Origin: Butyrivibrio sp. WCD3002
GTDB taxonomy: Bacteria > Bacillota > Clostridia > Lachnospirales > Lachnospiraceae
NCBI RefSeq assembly: GCF_000424265.1
Contig: NZ_AUJO01000001.1
Location: forward strand, 434,001 to 498,000
Length of the DNA: 64,000 nt
Direction: 5' to 3'
Numbering within the stretch: the stretch's first letter is position 1; each line of letters opens with the position of its first letter. The notes under the pieces are model-generated. The model searched no databases and had not been told where the DNA came from. It saw only the letters and a list, made by a program, of their open reading frames with translations. The translations under genes and the position numbers were made by a program. Of this stretch, positions 38,266 through 47,022 are shown piece after piece.

Positions 38266-39531
38266 ATGAGCAAGATGACTATGAGCCAGAAGATTCTGGC
38301 AGCACATGCACACCTTGATGAAGTTAAGGCCGGCCAGCTTATTGAGGCTGATCTTGACCTTGTTCTTGGTAATGACATCACAAGTCCCGTCGCTATTGGG
38401 GAGATGGAAAAATTTAACACTAAGGGCGTTTTCGATAAAGACAAGATCGCGCTCGTTCCTGATCATTTCGTCCCTAATAAGGACATCAAATCAGCGCAGA
38501 ACTGTAAATGCGTTCGCGAATTCGCAAAGAAAAATGATATCACTAATTATTTTGAAGTAGGACAGATGGGTATTGAGCATGCACTGCTTCCTGAAAAAGG
38601 TCTGACAGTAGCCGGCGACCTTATTATCGGTGCAGATTCCCATACCTGTACATATGGCGCTCTTGGAGCATTCAGTACCGGTGTCGGCTCAACAGATATG
38701 GCTGCCGGTATGGCAACAGGTAAAGCATGGTTCAAGGTTCCCTCTGCAATCAAATTCAATCTTACCGGTAAGCTTTCAGAGAATGTCAGCGGTAAAGATG
38801 TTATCCTTCACATCATCGGTATGATCGGTGTTGATGGTGCATTATATAAATCCATGGAGTTTACAGGTGACGGCGTAGCTTCACTTTCTATGGATGACAG
38901 ATTTACTATTGCTAATATGGCTATCGAAGCAGGCGGAAAAAACGGTATTTTCCCTGTGGATGAGAAGACTCTTGAATATCTTAAGGAGCATGCTCCGGGA
39001 AAAGAGATTAAGGTTTACGAAGCTGATGCGGATGCTGAATATGATGAAGTTTACGACATCGACCTTTCAGCACTTAAGCCTACAGTTGCATTCCCTCATC
39101 TTCCTGAAAATACTCATACCTTTGATGAGAATTTCGATATTAAGATCGATCAGGTTGTTATCGGATCCTGCACAAACGGACGTATTAATGACATGAGAAT
39201 CGCAGCAGATATCTTAAAGGGCAGAAAGGTAGCAGACGGAGTAAGATGTATAGTTATTCCTGCTACTCAGTCTATTTATCTGCAGGCCATGGAGGAAGGA
39301 ATTATCAGAACCTTCATTGAAGCAGGTGCTGTTGTTTCCACTCCTACATGTGGTCCATGTCTTGGAGGATACATGGGTATTCTTGCTTCCGGCGAGAGAT
39401 GTGTATCAACCACTAACCGTAACTTTGTAGGTCGTATGGGTGCTACAGATTCTGAGATTTACCTTGCTTCTCCTGCTGTAGCAGCTGCAAGTGCGATAAC
39501 TGGTAAGCTTTCACAGCCATCTGAGCTGTAA
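38266..39531 (+). CDS. leuC: 3-isopropylmalate dehydratase large subunit
   Basis: With LeuD it isomerises 2-isopropylmalate to 3-isopropylmalate in leucine synthesis, using a [4Fe-4S] cluster. The cluster Cys residues are in GSCTNG and in [10 protein letters not shown]. The active-site [15 protein letters not shown] segment is intact. The ATG at 38266 lies ten bases after AGGAG. A GTG at 38257 is too close to that site. Length is 421 residues. Confidence 0.95.
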   Translation: MSKMTMSQKILAAHAHLDEVKAGQLIEADLDLVLGNDITSPVAIGEMEKFNTKGVFDKDKIALVPDHFVPNKDIKSAQNCKCVREFAKKNDITNYFEVGQMGIEHALLPEKGLTVAGDLIIGADSHTCTYGALGAFSTGVGSTDMAAGMATGKAWFKVPSAIKFNLTGKLSENVSGKDVILHIIGMIGVDGALYKSMEFTGDGVASLSMDDRFTIANMAIEAGGKNGIFPVDEKTLEYLKEHAPGKEIKVYEADADAEYDEVYDIDLSALKPTVAFPHLPENTHTFDENFDIKIDQVVIGSCTNGRINDMRIAADILKGRKVADGVRCIVIPATQSIYLQAMEEGIIRTFIEAGAVVSTPTCGPCLGGYMGILASGERCVSTTNRNFVGRMGATDSEIYLASPAVAAASAITGKLSQPSEL

Positions 39532-39551
39532 GAATATGAGAGGATATAGAC

Positions 39552-40043
39552 ATGAAGGAAGCTAAGGGAAGAGTATTTAAATTCGGCGACAATGTAGATA
39601 CAGATGTAATCATTCCTGCAAGATATCTGAACACCACAGATCACAAGGAGCTTGCTGCTCACTGTATGGAAGATATCGATAAGGAATTTATCAAAAATGT
39701 AAAAGAAGGCGACATTATCGTTGCCAATAAGAACTTTGGATGCGGTTCATCCAGAGAGCATGCTCCAATTGCCATTAAGGCTGCGGGCGTTTCCTGCGTA
39801 ATAGCAGAGACCTTTGCAAGAATTTTCTATCGCAACAGTATCAACATAGGTTTACCTATTGTTGAGTGCGAAGAAGCTGCAAAGGAAATCGCTGCGGATG
39901 ATGTGGTGAGCATAAACTTCGATACCGGTGTAATAACAGACGAGACCACCGGAAAGACATATCAGGGACAGGCTTTTCCTCCCTTTATGCAGAAAATTAT
40001 AGACAGTGAAGGATTGGTAAATTATATCAATGCAAACAACTAA
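39552..40043 (+). CDS. leuD: 3-isopropylmalate dehydratase small subunit
   Basis: This is the swivelling subunit of the LeuCD enzyme. It shows the conserved [14 protein letters not shown] segment and a 163-residue length typical of the archaeal/clostridial short form. It starts 21 bases after leuC, with GAGAGGA upstream. Its last 14 bases overlap the start of a glycosyltransferase gene. Confidence 0.95.
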   Translation: MKEAKGRVFKFGDNVDTDVIIPARYLNTTDHKELAAHCMEDIDKEFIKNVKEGDIIVANKNFGCGSSREHAPIAIKAAGVSCVIAETFARIFYRNSINIGLPIVECEEAAKEIAADDVVSINFDTGVITDETTGKTYQGQAFPPFMQKIIDSEGLVNYINANN

Positions 40044-41031
40044 CAGGCTTTTTATGGTAATCCCCTGCTACAACGAGCAGGAGGTATTACCTGAAACTTC
40101 AAAAAGACTTCTTGAGAAATATAAGGATCTTATTTCCAAGGGTGTTATTTCGGATGATAGCAGAATTGTCTTTGTAAATGACGGATCTAAGGATAATACC
40201 TGGGAAATAATCGAGAAGCTTCATGATGAGAATCCTATTTTTCAGGGAATTAAGCTTTCAAGGAACAGGGGACATCAGAATGCACTTCTTTCCGGTCTTA
40301 TGACCGTAAAGGATATCTGTGATGTCTCTATTTCCATGGATGCGGATCTTCAGGATGACATTAATGCAATCGATGAGATGCTGGAGAAATATACTCAGGG
40401 TAAGGATATTGTATTTGGCGTTAGAAGCAGACGTGCGACAGATACATTTTTTAAGCGCTTTACAGCTGAGGGCTATTATAAACTCATGAACAGAATGGGA
40501 GCTGATATTGTTTTCAACCATGCTGATTTCAGACTTATGAGTAGCAGAGCTCTTAATATGCTTGCAGAATTCGGTGAGGTTAATCTTTTCCTCAGGGGGA
40601 TTGTTCCGATGATCGGTCTTGATACCGATATTGTGTACTATGAGCGCTCTGAGAGATTTGCAGGAGAGAGTAAATATCCTCTTTTCAAGATGCTTTCATT
40701 TGCTTTTGAGGGTATTACATCTCTTAGTACCAAGCCCATCAGATTTATAGCTGAACTTGGTGTTTTTATATTTATAGTAAGTATTGCTGTACTTATATAT
40801 AGTCTTGTGAGACATTTTACAGGACATACTATTCCCGGATGGACCACCACAGTGCTTTCTGTGTGGGCTATCGGCGGACTTACAATGATTTCACTTGGAG
40901 TTATCGGTGAATATATAGGAAAAATCTATCTGGAGACCAAGAACAGACCCAGATATATCATCGGCAAATATCTTTGCGATGAGTCAGATAAAGAGATTAT
41001 TTCTTTAACTGATGTAAAATTTGAGAAATAA
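40030..41031 (+). CDS. Family 2 glycosyltransferase, GtrB/DPM1-like, membrane-anchored
   Basis: The N-terminal GT-A domain ([29 protein letters not shown]) resembles transferases that put a sugar on a polyprenyl phosphate. Two C-terminal membrane helices (about 235-258 and 270-295) match the bactoprenol glycosyltransferase type. It overlaps leuD by 14 bases, so it is translated from the leucine transcript although its role is cell-surface glycosylation. A second in-frame ATG at 40054 (MVIPCYNE) is possible. It may serve the YfhO protein upstream, which as a GT-C-like enzyme would need a lipid-linked sugar. Confidence 0.88.
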   Translation: MQTTNRLFMVIPCYNEQEVLPETSKRLLEKYKDLISKGVISDDSRIVFVNDGSKDNTWEIIEKLHDENPIFQGIKLSRNRGHQNALLSGLMTVKDICDVSISMDADLQDDINAIDEMLEKYTQGKDIVFGVRSRRATDTFFKRFTAEGYYKLMNRMGADIVFNHADFRLMSSRALNMLAEFGEVNLFLRGIVPMIGLDTDIVYYERSERFAGESKYPLFKMLSFAFEGITSLSTKPIRFIAELGVFIFIVSIAVLIYSLVRHFTGHTIPGWTTTVLSVWAIGGLTMISLGVIGEYIGKIYLETKNRPRYIIGKYLCDESDKEIISLTDVKFEK

Positions 41032-41052
41032 GGAATTGGAGATTTTTTAGAA

Positions 41053-41871
41053 ATGGCAGAAGAAAAGAAGAAGAAAACCCCGGAAGACTTTAAGCGTGAG
41101 AGCATGGAGAGCTTCCGAGTAAAGCCCGCTGAGGGAACAAATATAAAGAAGATCATTGGCGTAGTCAGTGGTAAGGGCGGCGTTGGTAAGAGCCTTGTTA
41201 CAGGACTCAGTGCCTGTGCTATGAACAGAAAGGGCTATAAGACAGGCGTACTTGATGCCGATATCACAGGTCCATCAATCCCTAAGATGTTTGGCGCTGA
41301 TCCCCTTAGATATGCCGATGAAAACGGCAACATGATTCCTGCAGTTTCAGAAAACGGAATTAAACTCATGTCAGTTAACCTTCTTATGGAGAATGACACT
41401 GATCCCGTTATCTGGAGAGGCCCTGTAATCGCCGGTGTGGTTAAACAGTTTTACGGTGAGACCAACTGGGGCGATATAGATTATATGTTTGTTGATATGC
41501 CTCCCGGAACAGGTGATGTCCCGCTGACAGTTTTCCAGTCACTTCCTGTTGATGGCATTATCGTTGTGTCAACTCCTCAGGAGCTTGTATCAATGATCGT
41601 TGAGAAGGCAGTGAATATGGCAGCTCTTATGAATGTACCGATTATCGGTCTTGTTGAAAACATGAGCTATATGAACTGTCCTCACTGCAACAAACCAATT
41701 TATGTATTTGGAGAGAGTAAGCTTGATACCTATGCTGCAAACAAAGGCATGGACGTTCTTGCAAAGATTCCGCTTGATCCTGAATTTTCAAAGAAGTGTG
41801 ATGCAGGTAAAATTGAGGAATATGAGCCTGACTTCTTAGACAGTCTTGTTTACAGACTTGAACAGATCTAA
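41053..41871 (+). CDS. Mrp/NBP35-family iron-sulfur carrier ATPase
   Basis: This P-loop ATPase of the Mrp/ApbC family carries and delivers [4Fe-4S] clusters. The deviant Walker A reads GKGGVGKS, switch I is LDADITGPSIPKMFG, and DMPPGTGD is intact. The cluster-bridging CxxC is in MNCPHCNKP. It lacks the N-terminal DUF59 domain of longer homologues (272 residues). Its place after leuCD is suggestive, since LeuC needs an iron-sulfur cluster, but this is an inference from position. Confidence 0.92.
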   Translation: MAEEKKKKTPEDFKRESMESFRVKPAEGTNIKKIIGVVSGKGGVGKSLVTGLSACAMNRKGYKTGVLDADITGPSIPKMFGADPLRYADENGNMIPAVSENGIKLMSVNLLMENDTDPVIWRGPVIAGVVKQFYGETNWGDIDYMFVDMPPGTGDVPLTVFQSLPVDGIIVVSTPQELVSMIVEKAVNMAALMNVPIIGLVENMSYMNCPHCNKPIYVFGESKLDTYAANKGMDVLAKIPLDPEFSKKCDAGKIEEYEPDFLDSLVYRLEQI

Positions 41872-41936
41872 AGCTTTGGTAATCGTCAAAAGCACATGAC
41901 GCTTACAGTTTATGAAAATGTTTTGGGGGTAATTCC

Positions 41937-43397
41937 ATGAAGTGGAAACCGGGGAAAAAGCAGGTCAGCATAATGCTGTCTGTAATTATTTGTGCCATAG
42001 TAATTATTCTTTTTTACTATGTACTCTTTAATGGTAGCAAGATTACGGGTGGAATAAGTTCGCTTATTTCTATCCTTGCACCAGTCATCACAGGCTGTGT
42101 CATAGCTTATATTCTTACTCCTATTCTTAATTTCATTGAGAGTAAGTGGCTGTATCCTGTACAAAAGCTCAGAGGTATTGATCTTAAGAAACCGGAAAAC
42201 AGAAATAAAAGAAAGAACGTCAGAAAAATAAGCGTTTTTCTTACAATGGGTTTTGCGGCCTTTATACTTTATGCAATGCTGATGGTACTGATACCTCAGC
42301 TTGTCAGAAGTATAAATGAGATCATCAGAAATTTCCCTTATTATATTACTAATCTACAGAAATACGTTGATAAATACTTAAATGACAATCCGAGAGTCAG
42401 AAGCACTGTTGATAATCTTATTCAGACCTATTCTTCAACAGTCATGGAGATGTTTAAGTCTAAGGTGGTGCCCAATATTTCTACAGTTATCTCAACTGTA
42501 TCAAAGAGTATGATGAGCGCTATACAGATTTTCCTTTATCTTGTTGTAGGTGTCATAGTAGCTATCTATGTTCTTAATTCCAAGGAGCTTTTCATGGGTC
42601 AGGCAAAAAAGCTTTGCTACGCCTTCATGAAAAAAGAGAGTGCAAACGAAGTAATAGGTGCATTCAGATACGCTCATTATACATTTACTGGATTTGTTAT
42701 CGGTAAGCTTGTTGATTCTTTGATAATAGGTATAATTACCTTTATTTTCTGCGAGATTTTAAAGATTCCCTATGCGGTTCTTTTATCCTTCGTAGTAGGT
42801 CTTACCAACATTATTCCTTTCTTTGGACCTTACATCGGAGCTTTCTTTGGGGCAATTTTGCTTATAATGATCAATCCGCTTAAGGCTCTGGTTTTCTTGC
42901 TGCTGATTATGATAATCCAGCAGTTTGACGGAAACATACTTGGACCTATTATTCTTGGTAACTCTACGGGACTTTCAAGCTTTTGGGTAATCTTTGCGAT
43001 TCTTGTTTTTGGCGGAGTGTTCGGTCCGATTGGCTGGCTTATTGGCGTTCCTACCTTTGCCTGCATTTACACCTTCATTGGCTACGTTGCAAGGAAAAAG
43101 CTGAGAGAGAAAAAGCTTCCGAGAGATACTTCATCTTACATAGACGCAGCCTATATAGATGAAAACGGTATTACCAATATCGATGATGCCGATAACAGCA
43201 AGTATTATGTACATAATGAGGCTTCCAGCCTTAGAAGAATGTTTAAATTCTATAAAAAGGGTAAGAGCTATATTGAAAATGTAGTTCCGATCGCGACTAC
43301 AAAGGATGAGGCTGATGATATTAATGAGGCTTCTGATGATGAGATTAAAAAAGATCAAGAATCAAAACATGATAATGAGGATAATATTGAGTCTTGA
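41937..43397 (+). CDS. AI-2E/PerM-family permease
   Basis: The membrane protein has about eight helices in the AI-2E-type arrangement. An N-terminal pair is followed by a long extracytoplasmic segment (about 110-190), then the conserved core with LSFVVGLTNIIPFFGPYIGA and the last helices (PIILGNSTGLSSFWVIFAIL). It ends with about 100 mostly acidic cytoplasmic residues. Substrates for the family are diverse and none is indicated here. Its stop codon overlaps the -35 box of the ilvE promoter. Confidence 0.88.
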   Translation: MKWKPGKKQVSIMLSVIICAIVIILFYYVLFNGSKITGGISSLISILAPVITGCVIAYILTPILNFIESKWLYPVQKLRGIDLKKPENRNKRKNVRKISVFLTMGFAAFILYAMLMVLIPQLVRSINEIIRNFPYYITNLQKYVDKYLNDNPRVRSTVDNLIQTYSSTVMEMFKSKVVPNISTVISTVSKSMMSAIQIFLYLVVGVIVAIYVLNSKELFMGQAKKLCYAFMKKESANEVIGAFRYAHYTFTGFVIGKLVDSLIIGIITFIFCEILKIPYAVLLSFVVGLTNIIPFFGPYIGAFFGAILLIMINPLKALVFLLLIMIIQQFDGNILGPIILGNSTGLSSFWVIFAILVFGGVFGPIGWLIGVPTFACIYTFIGYVARKKLREKKLPRDTSSYIDAAYIDENGITNIDDADNSKYYVHNEASSLRRMFKFYKKGKSYIENVVPIATTKDEADDINEASDDEIKKDQESKHDNEDNIES

Positions 43398-43421
43398 CAC
43401 TCTTTTTTCAAGTTTTATAAT
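43394..43421 (+). promoter_or_regulatory. Near-consensus ilvE promoter
   Basis: A perfect TTGACA (43394-43399), a 16-bp spacer and a perfect TATAAT (43416-43421). It is the strongest-looking promoter in the window. Confidence 0.88.
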
Positions 43422-43441
43422 TGATAATATTTAATGAACCG

Positions 43442-43490
43442 ATATGCATTATGCTGTAGTACCGATTAAGCATATAAAATCTTTTTATAT
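43442..43490 (+). promoter_or_regulatory. ilvE leader with two overlapping stems
   Basis: ATATGC (43442-43447) can pair with GCATAT (43470-43475). ATATAAAA (43472-43479) can instead pair with TTTTATAT (43483-43490), just before the GGGAGG ribosome site. The two stems share bases 43472-43475 and cannot both form. The leader also contains TATGCATTA, which is found in the second ilvN/ilvH promoter as well. Confidence 0.4.
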
Positions 43491-43507
43491 AGGGAGGAGC
43501 AGATATT

Positions 43508-44539
43508 ATGAGTAAAAAAGATTTAGATTGGTCAAGTATTGGGTTTAATTATCACAAAACTGATTATCGCTATGTTTCCAACTTCAAGGATGGAAAATGG
43601 GATGATGGAATAATTACAGAGGATGCAAGAGTTGTACTTAGCGAAGATTCCGGTGTTCTCCACTATGCACAGGAAGTATTTGAAGGCCTTAAGGCATACG
43701 AGACAGAGGATGGTCATATTGTCTGCTTCAGACCTGACTTAAATGCCAGCAGAATGGTAGATTCAGCTAAGCGTCTTGAGATGCCGGCTTTTCCTGAAGA
43801 CAGATTTATCAAGGCTGTTGAAGAAGTTGTTAAGGCTAACGAAGACTGGGTACCGCCTTTTGGAAGCGGCGCAACACTTTATATCAGACCTGTTATGTTT
43901 GCGACAGGTAATGTAATTGGTGTTAAGCCTGCAAATGAGTATCAGTTCAGAATTTTCGTAACACCTGTTGGACCTTACTTCAAGGGTGGCGCAAAGCCCA
44001 TCGTTGTTAAGATAAGTGATTATGACAGAGCAGCACCTCACGGCACAGGTAATATCAAAGCCGGCCTCAACTATGCAATGAGCCTTCATGCTATTGTTAC
44101 AGCTCATGAAGAGGGATTTGCAGAGAATGTATATCTTGATGCCGAGAGCAGAACCTACATCGAGGAGACCGGTGGAGCAAACATCATCTTTGTAGACGCT
44201 GATGGAAACTTAGTAGTTCCCAAGTCACATACAAATTCAATCCTTCCTTCTATCACCAGAAGATCAATCGTTCAGGTTGCTAAGGATTATCTTGGACTTA
44301 AGGTTGATGAGAGACCTGTTAAGCTTGAAGAAGTAGCTAACTTCAAGGAGATGGGACTTTGCGGAACAGCTGCAGTTATATCACCTGTTGGTAAGATCAA
44401 CGACCACGGCGAGGAAATCTGCTTCGAATCCGGTATGGAAGATATGGGACCTGTTATCAAAAAGCTTTATGATACACTTACAGGTATCCAAATGGGCGAG
44501 ATCGAAGCTCCCGAAGGATGGGTTCACGTTATTAAATAA
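43508..44539 (+). CDS. ilvE: Branched-chain amino acid aminotransferase
   Basis: This PLP enzyme (fold IV) makes valine, leucine and isoleucine from their keto acids with glutamate. EVFEGLKAY precedes the substrate site. The PLP Lys is in GNIKAGLNYAMSL, and the glycine loop is EETGGANIIFV. The 343 residues fit the group of longer IlvE proteins. It has its own promoter and leader and is monocistronic, followed by an inverted repeat. Confidence 0.94.
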   Translation: MSKKDLDWSSIGFNYHKTDYRYVSNFKDGKWDDGIITEDARVVLSEDSGVLHYAQEVFEGLKAYETEDGHIVCFRPDLNASRMVDSAKRLEMPAFPEDRFIKAVEEVVKANEDWVPPFGSGATLYIRPVMFATGNVIGVKPANEYQFRIFVTPVGPYFKGGAKPIVVKISDYDRAAPHGTGNIKAGLNYAMSLHAIVTAHEEGFAENVYLDAESRTYIEETGGANIIFVDADGNLVVPKSHTNSILPSITRRSIVQVAKDYLGLKVDERPVKLEEVANFKEMGLCGTAAVISPVGKINDHGEEICFESGMEDMGPVIKKLYDTLTGIQMGEIEAPEGWVHVIK

Positions 44540-44568
44540 TTTGTAGTATTATATTTTCAGAATGTATA

Positions 44569-44624
44569 GACCACAGCTAATTTCGTATTTATTCTTGAAT
44601 AATTAATCGAAATAGGCTGTGGTC
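44569..44624. repeat. 56-nt three-stem hairpin after ilvE
   Basis: GACCACAGC (44569-44577) pairs with GCTGTGGTC (44616-44624). After a 2x2 internal loop, ATTTCG pairs with CGAAAT, and the apex is TTATTC/GAATAA. No T-run follows on either strand. The 114 bases from here to the next gene hold only the structured ribosome-site region described next. Confidence 0.75.
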
Positions 44625-44702
44625 ATATTCATTTATGGGATACAATCAAAACAGCATTTAATAATCAAAAAATACGTCGATTGTTAGATCATTGATATTA
44701 AA

Positions 44703-44738
44703 AGAGGTGCATTATTCGCTTATTTAAAGTGAATAAAC
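44703..44738 (+). promoter_or_regulatory. Ribosome site separated from its start codon by a hairpin
   Basis: AGAGGTG (44703-44709) lies 29 bases before the ATG, which is too far for normal initiation. An 8-bp hairpin (ATTCGCTT at 44714-44721 with AAGTGAAT at 44727-44734, one G-T pair) lies between them. If folded, it leaves an effective spacing of about eight bases. Confidence 0.5.
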
Positions 44739-45131
44739 ATGATTATGGGCGGAGAAATTCAGAAGAAAAATACATACATTTTGCTTCTTGCTGTATGCTT
44801 AATTGCAATCTGCATTTTTGCAGCAAACAAAGTCCTGGCCAAAACCGGCGACTGCGCAGAAGTATCAATAGACGGAGAAGTAGTTTATGAATTACCTCTT
44901 TCCGAAAACACCGAACTGCTTATTACCGGCTCTGACGGCGGTAGCAACAAGCTCATCATTTCTGATGGCGTTTGCTACATTACCGAAGCCGACTGCCCGG
45001 ACAAGCTCTGCATAAAGCAAGGCAAAATCAGCCACAACGGCGAAAGCATAATCTGCCTTCCCCACAAACTGGTAATAACTATACATAACGCATCAGATAC
45101 ATCTAGCAACGTTGACGCAATAACCAAATAA
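44739..45131 (+). CDS. NusG domain II-containing membrane-anchored protein
   Basis: The protein has one N-terminal membrane helix (about 11-30) and an extracytoplasmic domain of the NusG-II type. The typical pattern is DCAEVSIDGEVVYELPL, followed by the Cys motif ADCPDKLC and ICLPHKLVI. In related bacteria such proteins often lie next to a Gx transporter. Here a Gx gene is 4 kb downstream, with the ABC exporter and GNAT genes between. Many C-ending codons (ACC, GGC, GCC) set it apart from its neighbours. Function is unknown. Confidence 0.82.
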   Translation: MIMGGEIQKKNTYILLLAVCLIAICIFAANKVLAKTGDCAEVSIDGEVVYELPLSENTELLITGSDGGSNKLIISDGVCYITEADCPDKLCIKQGKISHNGESIICLPHKLVITIHNASDTSSNVDAITK

Positions 45132-45197
45132 CCTATAACCAATTCAATAACAAGTGCGAAGCGTTGAAGGCACAAGACACTAAATGGAGATACAAAT

Positions 45198-46979
45198 ATG
45201 AATCAGTCAGCGGAGTGGAAATTTCCAAGAACAAGATTGCAGTGGATTTGGGACAACATGGAAGGATATAGGGGACTTTATGTTGTTATTATTATTGGGA
45301 CAGTAGTTTATAACATGATGCAGCTCACTGTTCCTTATTTTTCATCGAGAATCATCGATGAATTTTTAACTGGTGAGAGTGCAAAGGAAAACTTTGCCTT
45401 GCACCCCGATGAATTCTATAACCTCATCTTCATGATGATAGGATTCACGGTACTTAGATGCATCATTGTCTATTTTGACTGTCTAGGATATGAGAAGGTA
45501 TCACAGGCAGTTTTATTCCGTGTCAGAAATATTCTTTATGACAAAATTCAGAGACAGGATATGAAGTTCTATAGCACCTACAGAACAGGTGACCTTATGA
45601 CCAGAGTAACAGGTGACCTTGATGCTGTAAGACACATGATTGCCTGGGTTGTAAGAATGGTAATTGAAGCAATTTCCCTGATTACAGCAGTAGGCATTTA
45701 TTTCATGTTCATGAACTGGAAGATGGCTTTGTGCCTTCTTGCTGTTGCGCCTTTTATTCTTGCAATTATTGTGGCCTTTAAGATGCAGGTTGCACCCATG
45801 CACAGACTTCTTCGTGAAAAGCTTGCAAAAATGAATACCATGGCCCAGGAAAATATTGCAGGTAACCGCGTTGTTAAGGCATTTGCAAGAGAAGAATACG
45901 AGATAGAAAACTTCGATAAGTGTAACACAGACTACAGAGAGACAAATAAGAAGACAGCCTATACCTGGCTTAGATTTTTTCCCTATGTAGAGACTCTTGC
46001 AAACCTGCTGCCTCTTATTCTTTTACTGGTAGGTGGTCTTTTCCTTATCGGAGATCAGATGACTATGGGACAGTACGTAGCTTTTTCTGGACTGATCTGG
46101 GCTATTGCCAACCCCATGAGACAGCTTGGAAATATCATGAACGAATTCCAGAGGTTTTCAGCGGCTTCTGTTAAGGTAATGGAAATCTATTACTCAGAGC
46201 CTGAGATTGTAGATAAGGAATACACAGCTCTTATGCCCAACAGATTTGACGGAAAGGTTGAATTCAGGGATGTAAGCTTCCAGTACTCTGATGGTAAGAT
46301 TCCTGTGCTTAAGCACATTTCCTTTACTGCTGAGCCGGGGCAGACTGTTGCCATAATGGGAGAAACCGGCTGTGGCAAGACTTCACTTATTCATCTGATA
46401 CCGAGATTCTATGAGCCCACAGAAGGTAAGGTGCTGATAGACGGCGTAAATGTTCAGGATATTAAGCTTAATCAGCTAAGGAAAAACATTGGTCTTGCAA
46501 CCCAGGATGTGCTTTTGTATTCGGATACGATTGATGGAAATATAGCTTACGGAGATCAGTTCTTAAGTAAAGAGGATGTAACTAAGTTTGCCAGATATTC
46601 ACAGGCTTCAGATTTTATAGCAAAAATGCCTGAAGGCTATGAAACAATTGTAGGAGAGAGAGGTGTTGGTCTCTCCGGTGGTCAGAAGCAGAGAATCTCT
46701 CTTGCGAGGGCTTTGGCAGTAAGACCATCAATACTTATTTTGGACGATACAACCTCAGCAGTTGATTTGGAGACAGAAAAGGCTATCCAGGATCATTTGA
46801 GGGAGCTTGATTTTAAGTGTACCAAAATAATAATTGCCCAGCGTATCTCAACCACAAAGGATGCTGATCAGATACTTATTATGCAGCACGGTGAGATCAC
46901 TGAGAGAGGTACGCACGAGGAACTTATAAAGCAGGGCGGATACTACGCAGAGCTTGTTAAGCTTCAGGCCGGTGCGTAA
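45198..46979 (+). CDS. ABC exporter half-transporter with degenerate Walker B
   Basis: A six-helix membrane domain is followed by the ATPase domain: Walker A GETGCGKTS, signature LSGGQKQR and Walker B LILDDTTSAVD. The catalytic Glu after Walker B is Asp, and the switch His is Gln (IIAQRIST). This pattern marks the degenerate-site partner of heterodimeric multidrug exporters such as BmrC or TM287. The full partner is the next gene. The transported compound is unknown. GGAGA precedes the ATG. Confidence 0.92.
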   Translation: MNQSAEWKFPRTRLQWIWDNMEGYRGLYVVIIIGTVVYNMMQLTVPYFSSRIIDEFLTGESAKENFALHPDEFYNLIFMMIGFTVLRCIIVYFDCLGYEKVSQAVLFRVRNILYDKIQRQDMKFYSTYRTGDLMTRVTGDLDAVRHMIAWVVRMVIEAISLITAVGIYFMFMNWKMALCLLAVAPFILAIIVAFKMQVAPMHRLLREKLAKMNTMAQENIAGNRVVKAFAREEYEIENFDKCNTDYRETNKKTAYTWLRFFPYVETLANLLPLILLLVGGLFLIGDQMTMGQYVAFSGLIWAIANPMRQLGNIMNEFQRFSAASVKVMEIYYSEPEIVDKEYTALMPNRFDGKVEFRDVSFQYSDGKIPVLKHISFTAEPGQTVAIMGETGCGKTSLIHLIPRFYEPTEGKVLIDGVNVQDIKLNQLRKNIGLATQDVLLYSDTIDGNIAYGDQFLSKEDVTKFARYSQASDFIAKMPEGYETIVGERGVGLSGGQKQRISLARALAVRPSILILDDTTSAVDLETEKAIQDHLRELDFKCTKIIIAQRISTTKDADQILIMQHGEITERGTHEELIKQGGYYAELVKLQAGA

Positions 46980-47022
46980 AAGACGGAAAAGGAAAGTTTA
47001 ATCTTTATCAGAGGAGACAATC

